A stretch of 41,144 nucleotides of DNA from Luteitalea sp. (GTDB taxonomy: Bacteria; Acidobacteriota; Vicinamibacteria; Vicinamibacterales; Vicinamibacteraceae), in assembly GCA_009377605.1 (NCBI GenBank), contig WHTT01000058.1, positions 1 through 41,144 on the forward strand, given 5' to 3'. Shown one piece after another: positions 1 to 7,981 of this stretch (its first letter is position 1; each line of letters opens with the position of its first letter). A program made the position numbers and the translations under genes. The notes under the pieces were generated by a model, which saw nothing but the letters and a program-made list of their open reading frames with translations, was not told the DNA's origin and made no database searches.

Positions 1-70
1 GAAAGTGGTGACCCTAACCAGTTGTTACTATTCGACTTTTAACCGGACAGTAGTGGGGCTGTCCCCGTTT

Positions 71-1317
71 TCAGAGGTGCCGGCGCACCAGGTCGAGCGA
101 CGCCTGGACGGCGTGCGTACGCACGAGATAGCGAGACCCGCTGAAGCGGAATGTGCGCACATCTGCACCGCCGGGCGTCTCGACGGCGATCACGACCGTC
201 CCGACCGGTTTGGCCGGCGTGCCGCCCGTCGGTCCGGCGATCCCGGTGATGCCGAGGCCAACCTCCACGCGCGCCCGTTCGCGGATGCCGCGGGCCATGG
301 CCAGCGCCACGGCCTCGCTGACCGCGCCTTCGCGCTCGATGAGCCGCTCGTCAACGCCGGCCAGCTCCACTTTTGCCGCGTTGCTGTACGCCACGACGCC
401 GCGCTCCAGGTAGGCAGAGCTCCCCGCGACATCGGTGAGGCGGCCACTGAGCATCCCACCGGTGCACGATTCCGCAACGGCGATCCGGTATCCGCGCTCG
501 CGCAGTAACTCCCCCACGACCGCTTCGAGTGGTTCGCCCTGGCTGAACACATGGTCGCCCAGCACGCCCGAGGCTTCGGCGACCGCCCGGTCGAGCACCT
601 CCGCCGCAGCGCCTGCGCGCTCGGACCGCGCTCGCAAATGGAGCTCGACCAGGCCGGGCGACGCGAGCGTTGTGACGCCAATGCCAACTGGCTGCGTGCG
701 CCACCGCGCATAAAGCGGCTGCATCGTCTGCTCCACCTGCGACTCGGTGACGCCCGTCATGCACAGCGTGCGCTTCTCCTCTCGCGCCCCTGGGGCGCGC
801 CGAGCAAGCGAGCCAACCACCAGCGTTGCCAACATCGGCAGCGCCTCACGGGGTGGCCCCGGTAACAAGAGAATCACCTGATCGCCTTGCTCGACCCATT
901 GTCCCGGTGCTGTGCCGTGTGCATTGGGCACAGCCGTGGCCTCCTCCAAGACGAGCGCCTGACGACGATTCACCCGCGGCATGACGAGCCCTCGCGCCGC
1001 GAAGCGCTCCTCGATGGCATGAACGATGTCTCGCTGCTCTACTAGCTGGCGGCCCAACACACGCGCCACGGCTTGGCGCGTCACATCATCGTCGCTGGGG
1101 CCGAGCCCGCCAGTTGCAATCACGAGGTCTGCGCGCGCGAGGGCGTGCTTGAGCGCCGCGTCGATCTCCTCCACCTCATCGCGTACGACGGCGCTGACAC
1201 CGTCTCAATGCTCAGGGTCGACAGCTCGCGCGCGACCTGCTCACCGAGGGTTTCGTGGCGCACGCCGGTCAAGAGCTCCGTCCCAATTGCGACAATCGCG
1301 GCACGCCGTAGCAGCAT
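71..1317 (-). pseudogene. cinA: CinA-like protein (nicotinamide-nucleotide amidohydrolase), frameshifted
   Basis: Family role: the CinA C-terminal domain deamidates nicotinamide mononucleotide in pyridine-nucleotide salvage, and the N-terminal domain is MoCF/COG1058-like. Two overlapping frames encode it. The ATG at 1317 gives the typical N-terminus with AIVAIGTELLTG, and this frame stays CinA-like to about 1200. From there the homology continues one frame over (VVRDEVEEIDAAL, then TGGLGPSDDDVTRQA) to the TGA at 71-73. The C-terminal domain is complete: AVAESCTGG, GVVAYSN, GITGIAGPTGG and the KPVGTV strand. The downstream frame hits a stop at 1205-1207, so a one-base indel near 1198-1204 splits the gene. 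This is either a real pseudogene or a sequencing error; every other motif is intact, so the damage is recent or technical. The start lies directly behind a dispersed repeat (1320-1374) whose AAGGG could serve as Shine-Dalgarno. It is last in a minus-strand run after pgpA. Confidence 0.85.
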
Positions 1318-1319
1318 CA

Positions 1320-1374
1320 GAACCCTTGAGAAACCGAAACTTGACGTAGTGAGTCACGTTTCGGGGCTCGCAAG
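1320..1374 (-). repeat. Dispersed leader-like repeat with hairpin, copy 1 (upstream of cinA)
   Basis: A roughly 55-bp element that recurs at 24784-24838, with a shorter derivative at 26565-26580. Read on the minus strand it runs GC-AGCCCCGAA, then a stem-loop (plus-strand 1334-1364, CCGAAAC paired with GTTTCGG and an inner TGAC/GTCA pair), then TTCTCAAGGGTTCTG immediately before the cinA ATG. In both full copies the CTCAA-GGTT block ends a few bases from a minus-strand start codon and could supply the ribosome-binding site. The function as a cis-regulatory RNA is inference. Confidence 0.55.
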
Positions 1375-1389
1375 TGAGCGTCGGGGGGC

Positions 1390-1404
1390 GCGGCCAGAGG
1401 CCGC
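1390..1404 (-). terminator. Hairpin downstream of pgpA (no U tract)
   Basis: A perfect 6-bp GC stem with a 3-base loop (GCGGCC-AGA-GGCCGC on the plus strand) sits 6 bases beyond the pgpA stop codon. No T-run follows, so it may be only a transcript-end stabiliser or a Rho-dependent end. Confidence 0.3.
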
Positions 1405-1410
1405 GGCCCG

Positions 1411-1959
1411 CTAGAACATCCAACTCGGTGCAATCGCGACCAGCACACGGAGCCCCACGTGGGCATACAACGCGGCAAAGAGGTCATCGGTCATGACCCC
1501 CCAGCCGCCGGGAAGGGTCTCTGCGCGTCGGCACGGCGGTGGCTTGAGGACATCGAAGATTCGAAAGAGCACGAAGCCCACCAAGGCACCCGTCCAGCCC
1601 ACTGGCAGGAGCGTCAGCGTGAGCAGCATGCCGAAAATCTCATCGATGACAACCGGCCCGGGATCGTCGTGGCCGAAATGTCGCTCGGCCACCGTGGCTG
1701 CCCAAACACCTGTGAGGTAAATGACTGGAATCGCGACGAGCTCGAGCCATGGCTGGCCGCCGAAGCGAAGTGCAGCATACAGTACCAGCCCCACCGCCGA
1801 GCCGAATGTGCCCGGCGCGAACGGGATGTAGCCCACTCCTGCACCGGTGCCAAGGACCAACGCCACCGAGCGGACGAGGGGTCTCTGGACCGAGGGAGCA
1901 AGAGGTTCGCGCGATCCTCTGCTCCATCTCTGGCCTCGTTGATCCCGTGATCCCGTCAT
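1411..1959 (-). CDS. pgpA: Phosphatidylglycerophosphatase A
   Basis: PgpA dephosphorylates phosphatidylglycerophosphate to phosphatidylglycerol at the inner membrane, the last step of PG synthesis. The 182-residue product has the family pattern: GTGAGVGYIPFAPGTFGS near residues 37-54, hydrophobic helices around AVGLVLYAALRF and LVAIPVIYLTGVW, the acidic signature VIDEIFGMLLTL, then LFRIFDVLKPPPC and GGWGVMTDDLFAALYA. Length is normal apart from a 25-30 residue basic N-terminal extension, so the true start could be later. The ATG at 1959 overlaps the TGA of the upstream RDD gene in an ATGA junction (1956-1959), which implies translational coupling and supports this start. Confidence 0.9.
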   Translation of the reverse strand: MTGSRDQRGQRWSRGSREPLAPSVQRPLVRSVALVLGTGAGVGYIPFAPGTFGSAVGLVLYAALRFGGQPWLELVAIPVIYLTGVWAATVAERHFGHDDPGPVVIDEIFGMLLTLTLLPVGWTGALVGFVLFRIFDVLKPPPCRRAETLPGGWGVMTDDLFAALYAHVGLRVLVAIAPSWMF

Positions 1960-2912
1960 TCCGTCACGACAACCCTTGTGCCGGTGATGCGATCGTGCCA
2001 GGCGCGACGGTCGCTCCCGAACAGCATCGGAAGAAGACCGAGCCCCAGCGGCACAACCGAGACGAGGTACACCACGGCGCGGACGATGGCGTTGCCCAGG
2101 GGGACCCGGCTCGACGTCTCGCCCACCACGCGAAGCCGCATGATCGATTTTCCAATCGTTTGGCCCGAGGCGGCAGTGAACGTCACCAAGTATCCGGCGT
2201 CGAGAAGCGCCAAGAAGCCAATCAGTGGTGCGAGCGGTAGGAGGCGAAGCTCCGACCAGGAGACTCCCGTAACGCGACGCGTCAAATACAACACGGTCAG
2301 GTCGATGATCAAGAGCACGAACGCATCGACGAGGCCGGCGACCACCCGTCGGTCCAGTGGTGCCGGCAGCTCGTGCCGCTCGTCGACCCGCTGCTCGACA
2401 TCACCGATGTCGTGACTCTCCGGTTCGAACCTGCCTGCCGAATACGATTCCCGCTGGCGTCCGATGGTGAGCCCGCCCTCCCAGGGCTCATGTTCCTCCT
2501 CTCGATCGCTGAGTAAGGTTGGCTCGGGCCTCTCTCGGTCTTGCGGCGAGCGAGGAGCGTCGGATCCGCGCACCACAACCGGACGGCGCGGTGAGCGAGG
2601 CGCTCGGGCCGATGGCGGGAGTCCGGCCGGTGCTCGGCGCGCCCCCTCCTCTCCGAAGAGTGGCAGGTCCAGCGGCTCCGCGTTGTCCGGCAGCTCTGGT
2701 ACGGAGGGCGGCACTGAGGAGTCGTCCGCGCTGGGTGCTTCAGGGGCGAGGTCGAGATCGGCGGGCGACGAGGTCTCGTCGGGCTCGCTCCGTGAGATCG
2801 TCAGGTCCGGCTCCGGCTCCGCCGATGGGGCAACCAACGAGAGGTCGTAGCCGCAATTGCGGCAGCGCTCTTCGGTGTCGAAGCTAATGTATTGGCACTT
2901 CGGACATCTCAT
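1956..2912 (-). CDS. Zinc-ribbon and RDD-domain membrane protein
   Basis: 318 residues in three parts. The N-terminal zinc ribbon has two CxxC knuckles, CPKC (residues 3-6) and CRNC (17-20). Residues about 30-190 form a long acidic, Pro/Ser/Arg-rich, probably disordered linker. The C-terminal RDD domain starts at RRVVAGLVDAFVLLIIDL and carries the conserved Arg-Asp positions, several membrane helices and the GQTIGKSIMRLRVV block. RDD proteins are poorly understood polytopic membrane proteins, some linked to ion transport; I make no substrate claim. It lies 11 bases after the TPR gene and overlaps pgpA by four bases, so the three genes look co-transcribed. The zinc-ribbon plus RDD layout is a recurrent architecture; the linker is the least conserved-looking part. 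Confidence 0.8.
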   Translation of the reverse strand: MRCPKCQYISFDTEERCRNCGYDLSLVAPSAEPEPDLTISRSEPDETSSPADLDLAPEAPSADDSSVPPSVPELPDNAEPLDLPLFGEEGARRAPAGLPPSARAPRSPRRPVVVRGSDAPRSPQDRERPEPTLLSDREEEHEPWEGGLTIGRQRESYSAGRFEPESHDIGDVEQRVDERHELPAPLDRRVVAGLVDAFVLLIIDLTVLYLTRRVTGVSWSELRLLPLAPLIGFLALLDAGYLVTFTAASGQTIGKSIMRLRVVGETSSRVPLGNAIVRAVVYLVSVVPLGLGLLPMLFGSDRRAWHDRITGTRVVVTE

Positions 2913-2923
2913 CGCTGGGCATT

Positions 2924-3736
2924 CTATCGATCCGTCGGCGCCGGCCGAGGAGCGGTCCGATCGGGAATCGTGCTCAGCACCGCGCGCTGAACCTCAACAC
3001 GCAGAGCGGTCGCCTCTGTCGATCGCGCATCTCCAGGCGGGACTCGCGCGAGCTCGACTAACGCCTCCGCGAGGTCGCCACGCTCGTACAGGGCCCGCGC
3101 GCGCGCCAACACGACGGCCGAGGGGTCCGGAAGCGGTAAGCGTTCCGCCGTCACCGGTGCCGCGACCGCCTGCACGCTCGGCGTTCCCAGCCACCAGCCC
3201 GACACACGATTCCAGTCGAGCACCAGCCAGGCGGCCGCACTCAGGAGGATCACGGCAGCACCGGCGAGCACCGCCTGCGGCGCGACGCCCACGCGGAAGG
3301 AGCGTGCGACAGGCGCCGGTCCCATGGGCTCGCTCGCCTCCGCGTGCCCGCCGCCTGCGGTAAACGCCGTCAGGCGGTTCAAACGATCGAGCGCGGCAAG
3401 CGCTTCCACTTCCGATCCCCCACGATCGACCGCCGAGGTGAGCAGATCGCGCGCCCGCTGGGCGTCACCCGCGCTCAGCGCGCTCAAGCCGCCGGCGAGC
3501 AGCTCATCGGACTCGCGATGTCGCTCAGCGATCGCGCTGCGCGCGCGGTCGATGTAGGCGCGCGCACGCGCGTGAGTGCGATCGAGAAAGAACACGCGCG
3601 TCCACACTTGAATCGCGCGCTCGTACTGACCGGCAAAGTACTGGTCGAGGCCAGACAATAACAGCTTTTCAATAACCGCTTGATGGTCGGCGAGCGTTGA
3701 CGTCGCCGGAATGGGCTGACGGGCGGGATCGGGCAT
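2924..3736 (-). CDS. TPR-containing single-pass membrane protein
   Basis: About 270 residues from the ATG at 3736. A TTG eight codons upstream is possible but has no better ribosome-binding site. The N-terminal part contains TPR-like helical pairs (GLDQYFAGQYERAIQVWTRV, HARARAYIDRARSAI, GLSALSAGDAQRARDLL). One membrane helix, AVLAGAAVILLSAAAWLVL, lies near residue 165. After it come a Pro-rich stretch and another TPR-like segment (ARALYERGDLAEALVELARV). Such proteins usually scaffold envelope or motility assemblies; no partner is visible. It is first in the minus-strand run TPR-RDD-pgpA-cinA. Its upstream region was interrupted by the adjacent insertion sequence, so its native promoter may have been displaced. 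Confidence 0.7.
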   Translation of the reverse strand: MPDPARQPIPATSTLADHQAVIEKLLLSGLDQYFAGQYERAIQVWTRVFFLDRTHARARAYIDRARSAIAERHRESDELLAGGLSALSAGDAQRARDLLTSAVDRGGSEVEALAALDRLNRLTAFTAGGGHAEASEPMGPAPVARSFRVGVAPQAVLAGAAVILLSAAAWLVLDWNRVSGWWLGTPSVQAVAAPVTAERLPLPDPSAVVLARARALYERGDLAEALVELARVPPGDARSTEATALRVEVQRAVLSTIPDRTAPRPAPTDR

Positions 3737-3767
3737 AGCGACGTTCTTATTGTGGGGCAAAGCCGGC

Positions 3768-3819
3768 AGGGTGACAAGGTGACAGGGTGAGGGGGTAACA
3801 GGGTGAGGGGGTGAGGGGG
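3768..3819 (+). repeat. G-rich GGGTGA(GGGGG) tandem repeat
   Basis: Irregular tandem repeats built from GGTGACA and GGGTGAGGGGG units occupy the intergenic space between the TPR gene and the insertion sequence. The same word occurs in inverted orientation on the other side of the IS (5191-5212). The G-tracts could form a G-quadruplex; that is not testable here. Confidence 0.7.
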
Positions 3820-5190
3820 CATAAGCGTTAACCTAATAGTTGACCTCGCACGCAGACCAGCGGTAGCCTGTGCTGCATGACACCTGCCCCGAATGACGAA
3901 TGGCGAGTCATCCAATCGATGCTGCCGTCCGGTTGGCGGGAAGCCGCGCGAAGCTGCGGTGCGTTTCGACGCGCGCGCTATCTGGACGATCCCGCCGTGC
4001 TCCTGCGCCTGCTGCTGTTTCACGCGGTGAACGACGGCGGGTTGCGCGAAACCGTCGCCCAAGCCCGGGCCAGCGGTGTGGCGGCGCTGTCGCAGGTCGC
4101 GCTGCTGAAGCGCCTGCGCACGTCGGCGACATGGCTGGCCTGGATTGGCGCCGGCCTCTGCCGCGAGCTGCGGGACGTTCCCCGATTGCCGCACGGCGTG
4201 CGGCCCCGGGTCGTGGACAGCACGACGGTGCAAGGCCCCGCCAGCACGGGCACGGATTGGCGGGTCCACTATGCCCTGGACCTGACGACCCTGACCTGCG
4301 ACTGGTACGAACTGACGGATGCCCACGGGGGCGAACTGCTGGAACGCACGCCCATGCGAGCGGGCGATGTGGTGCTCGGCGACCGGAATTATCTGCGGCC
4401 CGCCGCCCGCGCGGCGCAGGCGCACGTGTTGCTGCGCTTGCGGTGGACGCACGCGCCGATGCGCGCCCTGAGCGGGCGGACGTTTCGGGCGCTGGGCCAT
4501 GCCCGTCGTCTCAAAGTCGGGCAGGTGGGCGAGTGGCCGGTCCGGTTGCGCGATCCGCAGGGGGCCGACATCGACGGCCGGGTCATCGCCACGAAACTGC
4601 CCGCCCCCCTCGCGGCCAAGGCCAAGCGGCGCGCCGTCAAGGCGGCGACCAAGAAAGGCAAGCGGCCCCATCCCCGGTCGCTGGAGGCCGCGCAGGTCGT
4701 GATGGTGTTTACCACCCTGCCGACGACACGGCTGGCGGCGGGCGACGTGCTGGAGCTCTATCGCTTTCGCTGGCAAATCGAACTGGCGTTCAAGCGCCTC
4801 AAGCAACTGCTGAAACTGAGTCGCCTGCCCCACAAGGATCCGCGGGCCGCCCACGGCTGGATCCTGGCCAAGCTGGTCGTGGCCTTGCTCCTGGAAACGC
4901 TCTATCGCACCGCCCACGCGATTTCCCCCTGGGGCTACCGCTTCCAACAACTCGGGGCGGTCCCGCACTAAGGGGATCGCGCCGATCCCCACACTGTGGC
5001 GCTGGACGGCGGTGTTCGTCCATGCTCTGCGGCAAGCACTGTGCCCGTCACCTGGATTGGTACAGCTCATGGATGCTACGGCTCGCGGTGAACTCAATCG
5101 CGACCTTCATGATGGTCGCCGTCGTCGTAGACTGCAATCTGCTGCTCTTCCCAGTCTCCTGAAAGGCTGGATATTAGGTTAACGTATATG
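3820..5190 (+). mobile_element. IS4-family insertion sequence
   Basis: A single transposase gene is bounded by inverted repeats. 3820-3838 (CATAAGCGTTAACCTAATA) matches the reverse complement of 5172-5190 at 17 of 19 positions. The similarity continues outward for 10 more bases (3810-3819 against 5191-5200, GGTGAGGGGG). Either the true terminal repeats are about 29 bp or the element sits in an inverted G-rich site. I find no convincing direct target duplication. Element size is 1.37-1.39 kb, normal for IS4. It lies between two divergent genes (TPR protein and lolA) and therefore replaces or separates their promoters. Confidence 0.85.
3877..4971 (+). CDS. IS4-family DDE transposase, C-terminus probably frameshifted
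   Basis: A 364-residue DDE transposase. Visible catalytic motifs are VVDSTTV (first Asp), VVLGDRNYL (second Asp) and the IS4 signature Y-x2-R-x3-E-x6-K in YRFRWQIELAFKRLK (catalytic Glu). The stop at 4969-4971 looks premature. One frame over, starting around 4970, a coherent IS4-like tail continues (IAPIPTLWRWTAVFVHALRQ and on to LLKGWILG). It ends at a TAA at 5180-5182, exactly inside the right terminal repeat, as expected for a full-length gene. A one-base deletion near 4968-4972, or a sequencing error, is the simplest explanation. All catalytic residues lie upstream of the lesion. Confidence 0.85.
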   Translation: MTPAPNDEWRVIQSMLPSGWREAARSCGAFRRARYLDDPAVLLRLLLFHAVNDGGLRETVAQARASGVAALSQVALLKRLRTSATWLAWIGAGLCRELRDVPRLPHGVRPRVVDSTTVQGPASTGTDWRVHYALDLTTLTCDWYELTDAHGGELLERTPMRAGDVVLGDRNYLRPAARAAQAHVLLRLRWTHAPMRALSGRTFRALGHARRLKVGQVGEWPVRLRDPQGADIDGRVIATKLPAPLAAKAKRRAVKAATKKGKRPHPRSLEAAQVVMVFTTLPTTRLAAGDVLELYRFRWQIELAFKRLKQLLKLSRLPHKDPRAAHGWILAKLVVALLLETLYRTAHAISPWGYRFQQLGAVPH

Positions 5191-5246
5191 CCCCCTCACC
5201 CCCCTCCCCCCTCGCTCCTTCCTGAGCCTGTGCTATCATCCGGCCA

Positions 5247-5933
5247 GTGGTGCGAAAAGCCATGTTTTCGACGGTTTCAGCGGGCCTCGGCCTGGCCGTG
5301 ACGATGCTGCTTGCGTCCGATGCGCGCGGCGCGGGAGCTGAACAGGCCGCCGCCGAGAGCCTCGCTCGCCAGGTGCAGACGCATTACGACGGCGTGCGCG
5401 ACTTCACCGCAGACTTCGAGCAGGCGTATCAGGGTGGCGTGCTCCGCCAGCGCACCATCGAGCGCGGGCGCGTATCGATCAAGAAGCCGGGCCGGATGCG
5501 CTGGGAGTACACCGCCCCTGAGCGCAAGCTCTTCGTATCGGACGGCAGTCAAATCTATTCGTATGTACCAGCCGACCATCAGGTCATGGTGCAGGGGCTC
5601 CCTACAGGGGACCGCGCGTCGACGCCGGTCTTGTTCCTCTCGGGTCACGGCAGTTTGCTGCGCGATTTCACGGTTGCGGCGCCAGGCGACAGCTCGTGGC
5701 CGTCAGGGACACGCGCGCTCAAGCTCGCACCGAAAAAGCCAGAGCCGGAGTATGAGTGGCTGGTGTTGGTGGTCGATGCCAAGAGTCTGGCGCTTCGGCA
5801 GCTCGTGACTCGCGACGGACAAGGCGGCACGTCAACGTTTACCTTCACGAACTTGCGTGAGAACGTCGGCCTCTCGGACAATCGGTTCGTCTTCGAAATC
5901 CCGCGCGATGCGGATGTCATCAGGCAAGGCTGA
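5247..5933 (+). CDS. lolA: Outer-membrane lipoprotein carrier protein LolA
   Basis: LolA is the periplasmic chaperone that carries lipoproteins from LolCDE to the outer membrane. The 228-residue product begins with a signal peptide (hydrophobic LGLAVTMLLASDARG). It then shows the LolA pattern: DFTADFEQAYQGG, GRVSIKKPGRMRWEYTAPE, LFVSDGSQIYSYVPADHQV, a central region with PVLFLSGHGSL, and the late strands FTFTNLRENVGLSDNRFVFE ending in IPRDADVI. Length fits the family. The start may be the GTG at 5247 or the ATG at 5262. No LolB or LolCDE gene is present. The secretin downstream overlaps its 3' end, so the two are probably co-translated. The upstream IS leaves only about 55 bp of native leader. 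Confidence 0.92.
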   Translation: MVRKAMFSTVSAGLGLAVTMLLASDARGAGAEQAAAESLARQVQTHYDGVRDFTADFEQAYQGGVLRQRTIERGRVSIKKPGRMRWEYTAPERKLFVSDGSQIYSYVPADHQVMVQGLPTGDRASTPVLFLSGHGSLLRDFTVAAPGDSSWPSGTRALKLAPKKPEPEYEWLVLVVDAKSLALRQLVTRDGQGGTSTFTFTNLRENVGLSDNRFVFEIPRDADVIRQG

Positions 5934-7887
5934 CGTGCAGCAGGCGCCCACTGCACGCTCGACGACGAATGGCCACCGGTGGAGCCAGCCCCGGCGCCGC
6001 GCGGCACGTCTCTGGCGGCTCGTGCCCCTCCTGCTCGCGGGCCTTACCGCGGTGGCATGCGCCGCGGGCGCAGCCCTGCGCAGTGGTCGCGCGGCCGAGC
6101 GTGTCGGCGAGTACGATCGCGCCATTGTCGAGTATACGAGAGCCGTACGCGCCCAGCCCGATAGTGTCGAGGCGCGAGGGGCGCTCCAGCGCGCTCGCCT
6201 GCGCGCGGCCGATCAGCACTTCCAGCGCGGCCGCCGCCTTGCAGGTGCGGGCAAGCTCGAGGAGGCGTTGATCGAGTATCAGCTTGCGGCAGATCTGAAC
6301 CCTGGCGCCAGCAACGTCGAACAAGCGCTCCGGGACACACGCGGCAAGCTGAAGGCGAAGCTGATCGTACGTGAGAGTGACCAGACAGAGCTGGAATCGC
6401 TCGTCGAACGAGCGCGCGCCCTCTCGGTCACGGCTGCAGAGCTGCCGACGGGCATCGAGCTGCCGGACTCGTTGGTGTTCCGCGACGCCGGCAGCCTCGA
6501 CATCTACACCGCAATCGCCCGATTCTCCGGCATCAGTATCGTCTTCGATCCGGAGTTTCGCAACGTGCCACTGTCGATCGACCTCCGCAATACGACACTG
6601 CAAGCGGCACTCGACTCGCTGTCGAAGAGCACGAGGCACTTCTACCGCTCGACGGGCGACAACACGATTACGATCATCCCCGACACCGCCGCCAAGCATC
6701 GCGAGTACGATGAGGATGTCGTCCGCACGTTCTATTTGAGCAACGCGGACCTCAGAGAAACGCTCGACCTACTCCGCATCGTCATCGACAGCCGGCGGAT
6801 CTCGACGGTGTCTGCGACGAACGCGATCACGATCAGCGACACGCCAGAGCGCATCGATGCGGCCGGCCGCATCATCGATGCCATCGACAAGGCCCGCGCG
6901 GAAGTCGTCATCGACGTGGAGCTGCTCGAGGTAGACCGCCGGCGCTTCAAGGAGTACGGCTTGCAGCTCGCGTCGCCCAATAGCGCTGGACCATCCGGTG
7001 CGGTTGGGATCGGGGACGGCGAGGAGACGGTCACCTTCGAGGATCTCCGAACGCTCAGCCGCAGTGACATCGTGTTCACGGGCCTGCCGCGATTGTTCTA
7101 TCGGCTCCTGAAGGAGGATGGTCACACTCGCGTGCTCGCCAATCCGCAGCTTCGCGCCTCCGACGGCGTCCCGGCAACGGCGGTCTTCGGGGAAGAAGTG
7201 CCGGTGCCGAATGTCACCTTCGCGCCCATCGCGACCGGTGGTGTTGCCCAGCAAGACATTACCTCGTTCGAGTTCCGGCAGGTGGGCGTGGCTATCGAGA
7301 TCACGCCACGCACGCACCACAACGACGATGTCTCGCTCGACTTGCAGATTGACGTGACGAGCCTGGCAGGAGCTGGGTTCGCCGACATCCCCATCTTTGG
7401 CAATCGATCGATCGGGACGACCATCCGCTTGCGCGACGGGGAAACGAACATGCTCGCAGGACTCATTCGAGACGACGAGCGGACCGTGCTGCGCGCTGTG
7501 ATCGGACTGAGCGACCTCCCCATCATCGGCCGCCTCTTCGCCGCCAACGAAAAGGAATCGGAGCAGACCGATATCGTCTTGATGATCACTCCACGCATCG
7601 TGCGCGTGCTCGATCTCATCGAGCAAGACTTGCGGCCGTTCCGGCTGCGCTCCGACGCTCGGAGCCGTGGCGGCGATGCGCTTTCCTCACCGGCTGAGCC
7701 CCGTGAGCCGGAACCCGAGCCGCAGCAGATTCCACCGGTCGAGCAAGAGCCCGAGGCGCAACCGCAAGAGCCAGGTCAGGCGCCCGGCCTCTCGCCTCTC
7801 CCCGGTCCGATACCGACGCCGACCACGCCGTCGGACACCCCACCGGAGCAACCGCGGTCCAAGAAGCCGCCACGGAAGCCTTCTTGA
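5914..7887 (+). CDS. Secretin (GspD/PilQ superfamily) with N-terminal TPR region
   Basis: Secretins form gated multimeric outer-membrane channels for type II/III secretion or type IV pili. From the ATG at 5914 (a later start than the in-frame ATG at 5857, which would overlap lolA by 77 bases) the protein has about 657 residues. In order: a basic N-terminus and hydrophobic helix ending AVAC (possible lipobox), two TPR-like pairs (GEYDRAIVEYTRAV, GKLEEALIEYQLA), an STN/N0-like segment (SISIVFDPEFRNVPLSIDLRN), N1-type repeats (VRTFYLSNADLRETLDLL), then the secretin domain. This includes VPVPNVTF, RQVGVAIEITPR, IGTTIRLRDGETNMLAGLI, SDLPIIGRLF and DIVLMITPRIVR. A Pro/Glu-rich tail follows. No ATPase or inner-membrane platform genes are nearby, so the substrate is unknown. 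Confidence 0.88.
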   Translation: MSSGKADVQQAPTARSTTNGHRWSQPRRRAARLWRLVPLLLAGLTAVACAAGAALRSGRAAERVGEYDRAIVEYTRAVRAQPDSVEARGALQRARLRAADQHFQRGRRLAGAGKLEEALIEYQLAADLNPGASNVEQALRDTRGKLKAKLIVRESDQTELESLVERARALSVTAAELPTGIELPDSLVFRDAGSLDIYTAIARFSGISIVFDPEFRNVPLSIDLRNTTLQAALDSLSKSTRHFYRSTGDNTITIIPDTAAKHREYDEDVVRTFYLSNADLRETLDLLRIVIDSRRISTVSATNAITISDTPERIDAAGRIIDAIDKARAEVVIDVELLEVDRRRFKEYGLQLASPNSAGPSGAVGIGDGEETVTFEDLRTLSRSDIVFTGLPRLFYRLLKEDGHTRVLANPQLRASDGVPATAVFGEEVPVPNVTFAPIATGGVAQQDITSFEFRQVGVAIEITPRTHHNDDVSLDLQIDVTSLAGAGFADIPIFGNRSIGTTIRLRDGETNMLAGLIRDDERTVLRAVIGLSDLPIIGRLFAANEKESEQTDIVLMITPRIVRVLDLIEQDLRPFRLRSDARSRGGDALSSPAEPREPEPEPQQIPPVEQEPEAQPQEPGQAPGLSPLPGPIPTPTTPSDTPPEQPRSKKPPRKPS

Positions 7888-7924
7888 GCTGTGAGTTGTG
7901 AGTTGTGAGTCAGCTCTCAGCGAT
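7888..7924 (+). terminator. Direct TGAGTTG repeats within a GAGCTG/CAGCTC stem
   Basis: Just after the secretin stop, three TGAGTTG-like words are enclosed by GAGCTG and CAGCTC, a weak 6-bp stem. It is located between convergent genes (secretin and murA), so a transcript-end role is plausible. There is no T-run. Confidence 0.25.
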
Positions 7925-7981
7925 GGTAGGGCGCGTCAGCCTCCCGCGCCGTCACGGCCGCCTTGGCGAGGCGGCGCTACC
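7925..7981. repeat. REP-like palindromic pair (modules A and B)
   Basis: Begins GGTAGGGCGCG and ends GGCGAGGCGGCGCTACC. It is a degenerate version of the two-hairpin unit at 34121-34185, in the same order. Its right end overlaps the murA stop codon (7977-7979). Related modules occur at 24883-24910 and 26620-26646. Confidence 0.6.

Noticed and set aside
1-70. Possible Rho-independent terminator (GGGG-CTGT-CCCC followed by GTTTT)
   Set aside because: The stem has only four pairs and the T-run is short, and it is on the wrong strand for cinA. No plus-strand gene is seen to end here.
3768-3819. Origin-like or iteron repeat cluster
   Set aside because: The repeats are low-complexity G-rich words without DnaA-box sequences or a replication gene nearby.
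3900-5162. 420-codon plus-strand frame overlapping the transposase
   Set aside because: It is the shifted frame of the transposase, Arg/Gly/Ala-rich, with none of the DDE motifs. The frame at 3877 contains all of them.
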